Assembly (NCBI GenBank): GCA_023132255.1
Contig: JAGLYK010000019.1
Span: forward strand, 1 to 36,292
DNA length: 36,292 nucleotides
Source: Candidatus Pacearchaeota archaeon
GTDB taxonomy: Archaea; Nanobdellota; Nanobdellia; Pacearchaeales; GW2011-AR1
Direction of reading: 5' to 3'
Part shown: piece by piece, positions 25,883-34,444 of the stretch
How positions within the stretch are numbered: the first letter of the stretch is position 1
Layout of the letters: every line of letters begins with the position of its first letter
The notes under the pieces: generated by a model
Databases searched by the model: none
Told to the model about the DNA's origin: nothing
The model's input: the letters and a program-made list of their open reading frames with translations, nothing else
Program-made: the position numbers and the translations under genes

Positions 25883-27127
25883 TTATACCTGATTATAACA
25901 TCCCCATAGTGTTTGCCAAATATCATAATTTTCACCTGCTTGAATACTGCTTGTAGAATTAAGTTTGATATAACTATTATATTCTGGAGAATCAGGATAA
26001 ACGTGTTCTGTTATTTTTAAACATCTTGATTCAGATCCAGTAAACCTGACGAAATAGTTTATATAATTAACTTCTGATTTTGGGAGGTCTGGACTATCAA
26101 AATATTCTCCTCCTCCTATTGGCCATATTGAATAAATTGTTCCTGAATTAATAACATATTCAGGAATGCATTCATTATCCTTGCACATTTCCCCAACATT
26201 ACAATCACTATGTTCAAAACATTCCAATGGAGTAAAGCATTCTCCTTGAAAACAGATTTGTCCTGTTAATGCACATTCCTCTTTGAATTTGTCAATTATA
26301 TTTTCTTTGCATGTTTCATGTTCACAAATATATTCTTCCCATTTTTGCCAAACATTATCATCTTGATCACAGTATTCTGTTCCAGGTATCCAGCTATCTT
26401 CTCCGCAATCTGAATTTTCAGAGCACGAGGTTGGTTCTTCCAGACATTCTCCTGCAAAACAAACTTTTCCCTGAGCAGAACAATTTTCTTTTAATATTGG
26501 ATTTGATTGACTGCTACACCCTTCTAATTCGCAAAGATATTCCATCCATTCTTGCAAGATACTATCTCCGCTACAGTATTCTGTTCCAGATACCCAATTA
26601 TCTGTCCCACAATCTGAATTTTCAGAACAAAGAGGAATTTCTTCTTCAAAAGAAACTTGTTTTATTGGGGCAGTATCCATAATTTCTCCTATTATTTCTT
26701 CTCCCCCAGAAATAATTATTGGGGCTATAGAAACTTCTTTAGCAGATTCTATATTTAAATTAAATTCAGCTAAATCAAAAACAAATGTTCTGTATTCTAA
26801 TTCACCCAAGTCAGTATCTCTCTTCACAGATTTAGAAAAAGTTTCATTACCAACAATGAAATTTATCCCGCTTAGATTTCCTTTACCAGAACTTCTTTTA
26901 ACTTTAACAGTAAGTTTATTTGTATCCTTATTAACTTGTGCGGTTTCTATTTTGAGATCCATTCTGGAATAGATTGCGAATTGTGCTTTTGTAATTGTAC
27001 TTGTTCCTTCAACCATTATCTTTTTAATTACCATCCACACCATGCCTATTGCAATTAACACTAATGCAATTAAAATTAGAGCTACAATAACCGTAGACAT
27101 GGCTTTTTTTGATTTATTAGAAAACAT
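25883..27127 (-). CDS. Type IV pilin-like N-terminus fused to Cys-rich tandem repeats
   Basis: MFSNKSKKAMSTVIVALILIALVLIAIGMVWMVI (KKA/MSTVIV class III-like signal); two repeats CSENSDCG-D-W--GTEYC...W-EY-CE...C-GECL. Confidence 0.75.
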   Translation of the reverse strand: MFSNKSKKAMSTVIVALILIALVLIAIGMVWMVIKKIMVEGTSTITKAQFAIYSRMDLKIETAQVNKDTNKLTVKVKRSSGKGNLSGINFIVGNETFSKSVKRDTDLGELEYRTFVFDLAEFNLNIESAKEVSIAPIIISGGEEIIGEIMDTAPIKQVSFEEEIPLCSENSDCGTDNWVSGTEYCSGDSILQEWMEYLCELEGCSSQSNPILKENCSAQGKVCFAGECLEEPTSCSENSDCGEDSWIPGTEYCDQDDNVWQKWEEYICEHETCKENIIDKFKEECALTGQICFQGECFTPLECFEHSDCNVGEMCKDNECIPEYVINSGTIYSIWPIGGGEYFDSPDLPKSEVNYINYFVRFTGSESRCLKITEHVYPDSPEYNSYIKLNSTSSIQAGENYDIWQTLWGCYNQV

Positions 27128-27233
27128 TTATTTAAACACCTTTATTTTACATTAAGATGAATACAATGTTTATAAAATTATTTAAACCTTTATTCTGGAG
27201 TTCATCTATAAATTCTAGCTTTTAAAATAAAAA

Positions 27234-27279
27234 AATTCAAATTTTTTGAATTAATGAATCTGGATTTTTCAAATTCATT
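27234..27279 (+). other. Two adjacent AT-rich inverted repeats in a divergent intergenic region
   Basis: AATTCAAA-ttt-TTTGAATT (27234-27252); AATGAAT...ATTCATT (27253-27279). Confidence 0.55.
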
Positions 27280-27378
27280 TTAATGTTCTGCAAAACAATA
27301 TGCCAATCAAATTTTCTTTGCTTCATAAAAACTTTTTTACGTTTTCCCGACGACAAATTACTTTTTTGGGCAGAAAAG

Positions 27379-27388
27379 TTTATAAAGG
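27379..27388 (+). promoter_or_regulatory. Putative archaeal TATA box upstream of gyrB
   Basis: TTTATAAAGG about 65-75 nt before the gyrB ATG. Confidence 0.35.
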
Positions 27389-27452
27389 ATTGGGTCTTTT
27401 TTTAGATATAAATTAATTAAATCTGAACAGATTTTTTATACAATTTGATGAA

Positions 27453-29333
27453 ATGACTGCGAAATATGGTGCTGAACAAATAAAGGTTCTTGAAGGACTT
27501 GAAGGAGTAAGAAAAAGACCTGCAATGTATATTGGCTCTACTGGCAAGGAGGGGTTGCATCATCTGGTTTACGAGGCAGTGGACAATTCTGTTGACGAGG
27601 CTCTTGCAGGGCATTGCACTTTAATTACAGTTGCAATAAATAAAGATGGTTCTGTGACAATCAAGGACAATGGCAGAGGCATCCCTGTTGATATACATCC
27701 CCAGTTCAGGATTCCTGCTGTCCAAGTTGCCTTGACCAAACTTCATGCAGGAGGAAAGTTTGACAAGAAATCTTATGCGATTTCAGGAGGATTGCACGGA
27801 GTAGGAATTTCTGTTGTCAATGCTCTGTCAAAGAAATTAATTATTGAGATAAAGAGAGGAGCCAAGATTTACCAGCAGGAATATTCAAGAGGGAAAGCCA
27901 GGACAAAACTAGAAGTTATTGGAAAATGCGGCAATGGTGAAACCGGGACAAAGATTATTTTCTGGCCTGATGAGAAGATTTTTTCCGCACTTGATTTTGA
28001 TTACAAGATTTTAGAGACCAGGTTCAGGGAAATAGCTTTTCTAAATGCCGGCTTGAAAATTAGTTTAACCGACAAGATAAAAGACAAGAACGAAGAATTT
28101 TTTGCTGCCGGGGGTTTGATTGAATTTGTAAAATGGATGAATAAATCCAAGGAAATTATGCACAAGCCGATTTATTTTAAGAGGGACGTAAATGGAACTG
28201 TCCTGGAAATTGCGATCCAGTATAATGCAGGGTATCGGGAAAATATTTTTGGTTTTGTGAATACTATCAACACTGTCGAGGGGGGGACCCATATTTTTGG
28301 GTTCAAGACTGCGCTGACCAGAGTGATTAATGATTATGCCAGGAAAAAACAAGCATTGAAAAACGGTAATCTTTCCGGAGATGATGTTCGTGAGGGAATT
28401 ACAGCGATTGTCAGCATCAAGATGGGGGACCCCCAATTTGAAGGGCAGACAAAAACAAAACTGGGCAATTCTGAGATAAAGGGCTTTGTTGATTCTGCTG
28501 TGACTCTTGCTTTGTCAGAGTTTTTCGAGGAGAACCCCTCTATTGCCCGAAAGATTATGTCCAAGGCACTTGATTCTGCCAAGGCAAGATTGGCTGCTAA
28601 AAAAGCCAAGGATTTGGTTAGAAGAAAGAATGCGTTTTCTCTTGGAGGCTTACCAGGCAAGCTTGCTGATTGTTCAAATAAGAAATCTGAGAATACTGAA
28701 CTTTATATTGTCGAGGGTGAAAGTGCTGCAGGTTCAAGTAAGCAGGCGAGGGACAAGGAGAACCAAGCAATACTTCCGTTAAAAGGCAAGATACTTAATG
28801 TTGAAAAGTCTAATCCTGTGAGGGCACTTTCGAGTGAGGAGATAACCAATATGATTACTGCAATTGGGACTGGTGTCGGGGAGCAGTTTAATCTGGAGAA
28901 GTTGAGGTATAATAAAATAATTATAATGTGCGACGCTGATGTTGACGGCGAGCATATCAAGACCTTACTTTTGACTTTCTTTTTCAGGTTCATGCCTGAG
29001 TTGATTAAGAACGGGAATGTTTTTGTGGCCATGCCTCCATTGTACAGGATTAGAAAAAAGAAAGATTATTATGTTTATTCAGACAAGGAACTTAAGAAGA
29101 TGAGCGAGAAACTTGCCACAACTAATGTTACGCGGTTCAAGGGTCTGGGGGAGATGAGTTCTGTTCAGTTGTGGGACACGACCATGAATCCCCGGACAAG
29201 AAGGGTCAAGAAGATTTTTATTGAGGATGCTGTTGAAGCAGACCAGACTTTTTCAATGCTGATGGGCGATGATGTTCAGGCAAGAAAACAATTTATATTG
29301 GAGAATGCATTAAATGCGGAGTTGGATGTTTAA
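27453..29333 (+). CDS. gyrB: DNA gyrase subunit B
   Basis: GLEGVRKRPAMYIGSTGKEGLHHLVYEAVDNSVDEA, DNGRGIPVD, GGLHGVGISVVNALS, YIVEGESAAGSSKQARD, CDADVDGEHIKTLLLTF, RFKGLGEM. Confidence 0.97.
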   Translation: MTAKYGAEQIKVLEGLEGVRKRPAMYIGSTGKEGLHHLVYEAVDNSVDEALAGHCTLITVAINKDGSVTIKDNGRGIPVDIHPQFRIPAVQVALTKLHAGGKFDKKSYAISGGLHGVGISVVNALSKKLIIEIKRGAKIYQQEYSRGKARTKLEVIGKCGNGETGTKIIFWPDEKIFSALDFDYKILETRFREIAFLNAGLKISLTDKIKDKNEEFFAAGGLIEFVKWMNKSKEIMHKPIYFKRDVNGTVLEIAIQYNAGYRENIFGFVNTINTVEGGTHIFGFKTALTRVINDYARKKQALKNGNLSGDDVREGITAIVSIKMGDPQFEGQTKTKLGNSEIKGFVDSAVTLALSEFFEENPSIARKIMSKALDSAKARLAAKKAKDLVRRKNAFSLGGLPGKLADCSNKKSENTELYIVEGESAAGSSKQARDKENQAILPLKGKILNVEKSNPVRALSSEEITNMITAIGTGVGEQFNLEKLRYNKIIIMCDADVDGEHIKTLLLTFFFRFMPELIKNGNVFVAMPPLYRIRKKKDYYVYSDKELKKMSEKLATTNVTRFKGLGEMSSVQLWDTTMNPRTRRVKKIFIEDAVEADQTFSMLMGDDVQARKQFILENALNAELDV

Positions 29334-29334
29334 G

Positions 29335-29958
29335 ATGAAAAAGAAAATTTATTTAGAAGGTGGAGGAGAAGTAAAAAAAGGCGAAGCTAAAGAAATAGAT
29401 AAAAAAGCGATTGATAATGCAGATAATAAAAATGTTTATGTTTTAGATTTAAGTTCTAAAAATAAAGGAAAGCAAATTATGTGGAAAGAATTTTTCCCAC
29501 CTTATTTTAAAGAATTAGGAGCAAATAAAGTTGATTTTATTTCAAATGCAAAATCTCCAGAAGAAATTAGAAAATATTTTCAAGAATCTGGAATTCTTTA
29601 CATTCCTGGGGGAGATACTGAATTATTAATAAAAAATGTTCAAGAAAAAGGATTAGTAAACCTTATTAAATCATTTAATGGAGTGCTTATTGGGATGAGT
29701 GCAGGGGCATATTTAATGTGCAATCAATATATAAAAATTAGAGAAGAAAATATTACCAAAGTGGGAGCTCTTCAAGTTGTTCCAATTCAAATGAAAGCTC
29801 ACTATGAAGAAAAATTTGATTCTAAATTATTAAAATTATCAAAAGGAATAGATATTTATGGGGTTAGTAATAAAGCGGTTATTATTTGGGATAGAAAATT
29901 AGAATTTATTGGAGATATTTATTTATTTTCAAAAGGAAAAAAAACTAAAATAAATTAA
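29335..29958 (+). CDS. Peptidase S51 (dipeptidase E-like)
   Basis: LYIPGGDTELLIKNV; LIGMSAGAYLMC nucleophile elbow; start ATG at 29335. Confidence 0.8.
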   Translation: MKKKIYLEGGGEVKKGEAKEIDKKAIDNADNKNVYVLDLSSKNKGKQIMWKEFFPPYFKELGANKVDFISNAKSPEEIRKYFQESGILYIPGGDTELLIKNVQEKGLVNLIKSFNGVLIGMSAGAYLMCNQYIKIREENITKVGALQVVPIQMKAHYEEKFDSKLLKLSKGIDIYGVSNKAVIIWDRKLEFIGDIYLFSKGKKTKIN

Positions 29959-29975
29959 AAGGTTATAAGTTTAAA

Positions 29976-30338
29976 ATGCCAAAAAATAAATTAAAAACAC
30001 CAGCATGGATTTTGAAAGGAGAGACTAAACCTAAAAAGAAAACTGGAAAAACTTTCAAGATTAGAAAATGCCCAAAGTGTGACAGCGACGATGTTGGGGT
30101 TGTAATTGGGAGTGAAAAAGGTGAATGGGAGTGTCGTAAATGTAAATGGAAAGGAACAGATGTTCAAAAACAAGAATTAAATGAAGAGGAATTTATGAAA
30201 TATCTTGATGAGATAGCACCCAAGGGTGTACCGCCTCACTCTGTTCCCGGCACGAGAACCTCTGATACCCAGAAGGGCATAAACGAGGTACCCTCTATGC
30301 GAGGAGATATAAACATAGAGGGCAAGGAGATAGAATGA
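29976..30338 (+). CDS. Small zinc-ribbon protein with C-terminal palindromic-element insertion
   Basis: KCPKCDSDDVGVVIGSEKGEWECRKCKWKG, then IAPKGVPPHSVPGTRTSDTQKGINEVPSMRGDINIEGKEIE. Confidence 0.75.
   Translation: MPKNKLKTPAWILKGETKPKKKTGKTFKIRKCPKCDSDDVGVVIGSEKGEWECRKCKWKGTDVQKQELNEEEFMKYLDEIAPKGVPPHSVPGTRTSDTQKGINEVPSMRGDINIEGKEIE
30216..30327 (+). repeat. Palindromic element copy B (composite), in frame in the zinc-ribbon gene
   Basis: Hairpin 1 CACCC-aa-GGGTG (30217-30228), gcctcac...cccggcacgagaacctctga, nested tacccagaagggcataaa, hairpin 2 CCCTCTATG/CATAGAGGG (30291-30299/30314-30322). Confidence 0.9.
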
Positions 30339-30751
30339 AAGTTGTAGCAGTGAGCGGTTATTTTGATCCTATTCATAGAGGACATATAGAGTATATGCAA
30401 TTAGCTAAAAAGTTAGGAGATAAGTTAGTTGTTATTTTGAATAATGATAAGCAATGCATAAAGAAAAAAGGAAAAGCATTTATGCCAATTGAAGATAAGA
30501 AGGCTATTTTAGAAGAATTAAAGTGTGTTGATGAGGTTTTTGTGAGTATTGATGAAGTTGATGAATATATTAGTATTTGTGAGTCACTTAAAGCATTGAA
30601 GCCAGATATTTTTGCTAAAGGTGGCGATAGATTTAATTATGAAATTCCAGAGGCAAAAGTCTGCAAGGAACTTGGGATTAAAATTGTTGACGGGCTTGGG
30701 GATAAAATTCAGTCCTCGTCTGATTTAACAGGATTAAAAGAAATAAAATGA
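30335..30751 (+). CDS. Cytidylyltransferase-like nucleotidyltransferase (FAD synthase / glycerol-3-P cytidylyltransferase family)
   Basis: SGYFDPIHRGHIEYMQLAKKLGDKLVVILNND (HxGH motif). Confidence 0.85.
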   Translation: MKVVAVSGYFDPIHRGHIEYMQLAKKLGDKLVVILNNDKQCIKKKGKAFMPIEDKKAILEELKCVDEVFVSIDEVDEYISICESLKALKPDIFAKGGDRFNYEIPEAKVCKELGIKIVDGLGDKIQSSSDLTGLKEIK

Positions 30752-31089
30752 CAATTATAAATTCAATAAAATTTGGAAGCATAACTATAGATAATAAAAC
30801 TTATAATGAAGATGTTAAAATCCTGCCTTTGGGTAAAGTTTTAAAGAGATGGGGACCAAGAGGCAGTCATGCAATATGTTTTGAAGAGTTTGATGAGATT
30901 TTAGAAGAGAAACCAAGTGCTATTGTTGTTGGTATTGGATATCATGAAATCGCAAAACTTGAACCAGAGGCAAAAAGAGAAATTGAAACAAAAGGTATTA
31001 AATTAATTGTTGAACAAACACCTAAAGCAGTTGTGAGTTTTAATAATTTAAATAGAAGCAAAGGAGGATTATTTCACCTGACTTGTTAA
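30748..31089 (+). CDS. MTH938/DUF498-like domain protein
   Basis: INSIKFGSITIDNKTYNEDVKI...AIVVGIGYHEIAKLEPEAKREIETKGIKLIVEQTPKAVVSFN. Confidence 0.75.
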   Translation: MTIINSIKFGSITIDNKTYNEDVKILPLGKVLKRWGPRGSHAICFEEFDEILEEKPSAIVVGIGYHEIAKLEPEAKREIETKGIKLIVEQTPKAVVSFNNLNRSKGGLFHLTC

Positions 31090-31090
31090 A

Positions 31091-31477
31091 ATGAAAGAAG
31101 AAATAATAAAAAAATATTTTGAAAACTTAAGTAATGGAGATTATGAAAGTTTAATACAACTTTTTGACAGCGAAGCAGTTGTTTTTTCTCCTTTGTATGG
31201 AAAAATGTTGGCAAAAGATTTCTATAAAAAATTATTAGAAGATAGTGATGGTAAATCAAATGTTGAATTAATTAAGTCATTTGTGGATAAAGATGCTTTA
31301 AAAGGAGCAGGTAATTTCAGGTATAATTGGACATTAAAGGATGGTACTCAATCTTCTTTTGAAGGAGTTGATTTATTTGAATTTAATGAAAATGGAAAAA
31401 TAAAACAAATTAAAATTATTTATGATACTTTTGGAACAAGAGAAAATTTTAATAAAATAAAGGAGAATAAAGAATAA
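31091..31477 (+). CDS. NTF2/SnoaL-like protein
   Basis: IIKKYFENLSNGDYESLIQLFDSEAVVFSPLYGKMLAKDFYKKLL...DLFEFNENGKIKQIKIIYD. Confidence 0.75.
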   Translation: MKEEIIKKYFENLSNGDYESLIQLFDSEAVVFSPLYGKMLAKDFYKKLLEDSDGKSNVELIKSFVDKDALKGAGNFRYNWTLKDGTQSSFEGVDLFEFNENGKIKQIKIIYDTFGTRENFNKIKENKE

Positions 31478-31914
31478 TGGAAGACATAGAGAAAAATATT
31501 AAAGCAATTGAAGAAGAAAAAAAAGAATACTTAGCATCCAAGGATGTACTGCCTCGCTACGCTCCCAGCACGAGAACCTCTGACGAGGTACCCTCTGTGA
31601 AAGAAGATATAAACACAGAGGGCAAAGAACATCCAGAAGATTCTGAAGACATAGCACCTAAAGGTGTACCCTCTGATATGCAGGATGGAACAGGCGAGGG
31701 CAAAGATGGAGTTGAAACAGAAGTTGATGTTTTAGAATTTGATTTAGATGATGAAGAGATAAATGAATTAATGGAAAAGTTGAGGGAGTTAAAGGAAACC
31801 AAGACTTCTTTTAATTTTGAAGTTGATGATGAAAACGAACTTTTAATAAATTATGCACCTGAAGGTGTACCCTCTAACGAGGGCAAGGAAAGTAAAAATG
31901 ACACCGAATATTGA
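31477..31914 (+). CDS. Acidic small protein carrying three palindromic-element inserts; overlaps gyrA start
   Basis: [19 protein letters not shown]...[44 protein letters not shown] with inserts [49 protein letters not shown] and [12 protein letters not shown]. Confidence 0.65.
   Translation: MEDIEKNIKAIEEEKKEYLASKDVLPRYAPSTRTSDEVPSVKEDINTEGKEHPEDSEDIAPKGVPSDMQDGTGEGKDGVETEVDVLEFDLDDEEINELMEKLRELKETKTSFNFEVDDENELLINYAPEGVPSNEGKESKNDTEY
31534..31626 (+). repeat. Palindromic element copy C (composite)
   Basis: CATCC-aa-GGATG, gcctcgctacgctcccagcacgagaacctctga, ACCTC-tgac-GAGGT, CCCTCTGTG/CACAGAGGG (31591-31599/31614-31622). Confidence 0.9.
31654..31704 (+). repeat. Palindromic element copy D (short form)
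   Basis: gcacctaaaggtgtaccctctgatatgcaggatggaacaggcgagggcaaa; CACCT-aa-AGGTG and CCCTC...GAGGG (31669-31673/31696-31700). Confidence 0.9.
31855..31887 (+). repeat. Palindromic element copy E (minimal form), just upstream of the gyrA ATG
   Basis: gcacctgaaggtgtaccctctaacgagggcaag; CACCT-ga-AGGTG and CCCTC-taac-GAGGG. Confidence 0.88.
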
Positions 31915-34387
31915 TCCAAAAGTTGTGGAAGATGAGAAAAAAGGAATTATACAGACAGAAGTTTCCGGGGAGATGAAGAAGGCTTATTTGGATTATGCAA
32001 TGAGTGTTATTGTGTCAAGGGCGATTCCGTCGATTGAGGATGGTTTGAAGCCGGTGCAGAGAAGAATTCTTTATGCAATGAACCAGATGGGGCTGAAGCC
32101 AGCCACTCCAACCAAGAAGTCAGCGAGGGTGGTTGGGGAAGTTATGGGTAAGTATCATCCTCACGGAGATAGTTCTATTTATGAGGCAATGGTCAGGATG
32201 GCGCAGGATTTTTCATTGAGATATCCTCTTGTTTTTGGGCAGGGAAATTTTGGTTCAATTGACGGGGATTCTGCAGCAGCTATGCGATATACAGAAGCAA
32301 GGTTAAAAGATTTAAGTCTGGATTTGTTAGAAGATATTGACAAGGAGACAGTCAGGTTTGTTCCTAATTATGATGGTTCAACAAAAGAACCTGAGTTGCT
32401 TCCTGGGAAACTTCCAACCCTGATGCTTAATGGTGCGACAGGGATTGCTGTTGGCATGGCGACAAACATTCCTCCGCATAATCTGACTGAAGTCTGCGAC
32501 GCTATTGTTGCCTACATCAAGAAGCCTGAGATCACAATTGAAAAATTGTGCGAGATTGTTACTGGTCCTGATTTTCCAACTGGAGGAATGGTTCAGGGAG
32601 ACATGACTGAATTGTACAAGACAGGCAGGGGAAGATTGATAATGAGGGGGAAGATTTCTGCTGAGGCTATAAAGAACAAGGAAGTTCTTGTGATTACAGA
32701 AATCCCTTACATGCTTAATAAAACAACTTTGCTTATACACATTGCTAATCTGGTCAGGGACAAAAAAATAAAGGACATTTCTGATTTAAGGGATGAATCT
32801 TCAAAAGGGAAAATCCGGGTTGTGCTTGAATTGAGAAAAGGGGCTAATCCCAAGTTTGTAATTAATTCGCTGTACAAATATACAAGGATGCAGGATTCGT
32901 TTAATGTTAATTTTTTGGCTTTGGTCGGGGGGCAGCCGAAAATTTTGAATTTGAAGAATGTTGTTGAAGAGTATGTTAATCATAGAAAGATAATTATTAC
33001 AAACAGGTCAAAATATGAATTGAAAAAAGCAAAGGACAGGCAGGAAATTGTCGAAGGACTTTTGATTGCCCTGAAAAATATTGATGCTGTTATAATCTTG
33101 ATTAAAAAGTCCAAGAGCAAGACAGAAGCAATGGAGCGTCTTGTCCAGAAATTCAAGTTGACAAGGAAACAGGCAGAGGCTGTTCTGGAAACCAGGTTAC
33201 AGCAATTGACTTCAATGGAAGTTGATAAACTGAAGAAAGAAGCAGAGGAATTGAAAAAGAGAATTGCCGAGTTTGAGAAGATTTTAGGAGATGTCAAGGA
33301 GATTTTGAAAATAATTGTTAAGGAAGTTAATGAATTGAAAACCAAATATGGGGACAACAGAAGAACCAGAGTTTTGCAGAGGATTTCTGAAATTTCTGAA
33401 AAGGATTTGGTGCAGAAGAGAGATGTTGTGGTGACCATCACTGAAAAAGGTTATTGCAAGAGAATGGATGTGCAAACTTATCGGGAGCAGAAAAGAGGCG
33501 GTAAAGGTGTGATTGGAAGTGGTTTGACAACAGGGGATTTTGTAAAGCAGCTGCTTGTTTGCTCAACTCATGATTATCTGATGTTTTTCACGACAAGAGG
33601 ACGGGTGCTGTGGTTAAAGGCGTATGATATTCCAAGAGCTGAAAGATATGGAAAAGGAAAGGCATTGATTAATTTATTAGGTTTGAGAGATGAGAAGATT
33701 ACTAAGGTTATTTCTATTGAAAGATTGGCACCTAAAGGTGTACCCCCTGATATGCAGGATGGAACAAGCGGGGGCAATTTTTTATTCATGGCGACGAGAA
33801 AAGGACAGGTCAAGAAAATTTCTTTGAACAATTTTTCAAAGCCAAGAGCGTCTGGTGTCAAGGCAATAAATCTTCCTGCAGATAATTCAGATGTTTTGAT
33901 TGGTGTTGAAGTTGTGAAAAAAGCACAGGAGGTTTTGCTGGCAACGAGAAAAGGACAGGCAATCAGGTTTAGCAGTGATAATGTTCGGGCAATGGGAAGG
34001 GCAAGTTATGGGGTGACTGGGATAAAAATGGGCAAGGATGATGAGGTTGTTGGCTTGGAGGTTTTAAATACTGACGCTATTTTGACAATTTCTAAAAAGG
34101 GTTATGGAAAAAGAACTGCTGTTAAGAATTATCGGAAAACAGCAAGAGCAGGAAAGGGCGTGATTAATTTGAAAGTGTCAGAGAAAACAGGCGAGGTTGT
34201 CACAACTGTTGCAGTTAATGACGAGGACGGCATAATAATTACAACTGCGAAAGGAATTGTTATCAGGACTTCCTTGAAGAACATCAGAGTAATGGGAAGG
34301 GCTGCCCAGGGTGTGAGAATTGTCAAGCTTCAGCAGGGAGATTATGTTACAGATTTGATTAGGGTGCAGAATGGGAATGGGAAGTGA
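31898..34387 (+). CDS. gyrA: DNA gyrase subunit A, with a 16-aa palindromic-element insertion in the C-terminal domain
   Basis: [94 protein letters not shown] repeats; insert [16 protein letters not shown]. Start ATG at 31898. Confidence 0.97.
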   Translation: MTPNIDPKVVEDEKKGIIQTEVSGEMKKAYLDYAMSVIVSRAIPSIEDGLKPVQRRILYAMNQMGLKPATPTKKSARVVGEVMGKYHPHGDSSIYEAMVRMAQDFSLRYPLVFGQGNFGSIDGDSAAAMRYTEARLKDLSLDLLEDIDKETVRFVPNYDGSTKEPELLPGKLPTLMLNGATGIAVGMATNIPPHNLTEVCDAIVAYIKKPEITIEKLCEIVTGPDFPTGGMVQGDMTELYKTGRGRLIMRGKISAEAIKNKEVLVITEIPYMLNKTTLLIHIANLVRDKKIKDISDLRDESSKGKIRVVLELRKGANPKFVINSLYKYTRMQDSFNVNFLALVGGQPKILNLKNVVEEYVNHRKIIITNRSKYELKKAKDRQEIVEGLLIALKNIDAVIILIKKSKSKTEAMERLVQKFKLTRKQAEAVLETRLQQLTSMEVDKLKKEAEELKKRIAEFEKILGDVKEILKIIVKEVNELKTKYGDNRRTRVLQRISEISEKDLVQKRDVVVTITEKGYCKRMDVQTYREQKRGGKGVIGSGLTTGDFVKQLLVCSTHDYLMFFTTRGRVLWLKAYDIPRAERYGKGKALINLLGLRDEKITKVISIERLAPKGVPPDMQDGTSGGNFLFMATRKGQVKKISLNNFSKPRASGVKAINLPADNSDVLIGVEVVKKAQEVLLATRKGQAIRFSSDNVRAMGRASYGVTGIKMGKDDEVVGLEVLNTDAILTISKKGYGKRTAVKNYRKTARAGKGVINLKVSEKTGEVVTTVAVNDEDGIIITTAKGIVIRTSLKNIRVMGRAAQGVRIVKLQQGDYVTDLIRVQNGNGK
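33728..33776 (+). repeat. Palindromic element copy F (short form), in frame in gyrA
   Basis: gcacctaaaggtgtaccccctgatatgcaggatggaacaagcgggggcaa; near-identical to copy D; CCCCC...GGGGG (33743-33747/33770-33774). Confidence 0.92.
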
Positions 34388-34444
34388 TTAATATATATTT
34401 TTAAGAAGAGAAATAGTTAAAAAGATTGATTAGTAATTTTTCAA

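Noticed and set aside
28334-28660. Minus-strand ORFs over gyrB and gyrA (e.g. 28334-28660, 32980-33441)
   Set aside because: Fully antisense to strongly supported gyrase genes, no family signal.
30216-31887. Clustered repeats B-E as a CRISPR array
   Set aside because: Repeats differ in length and sequence, spacing is irregular and coding, and no cas genes are nearby; the PD-(D/E)XK nuclease alone is not sufficient.
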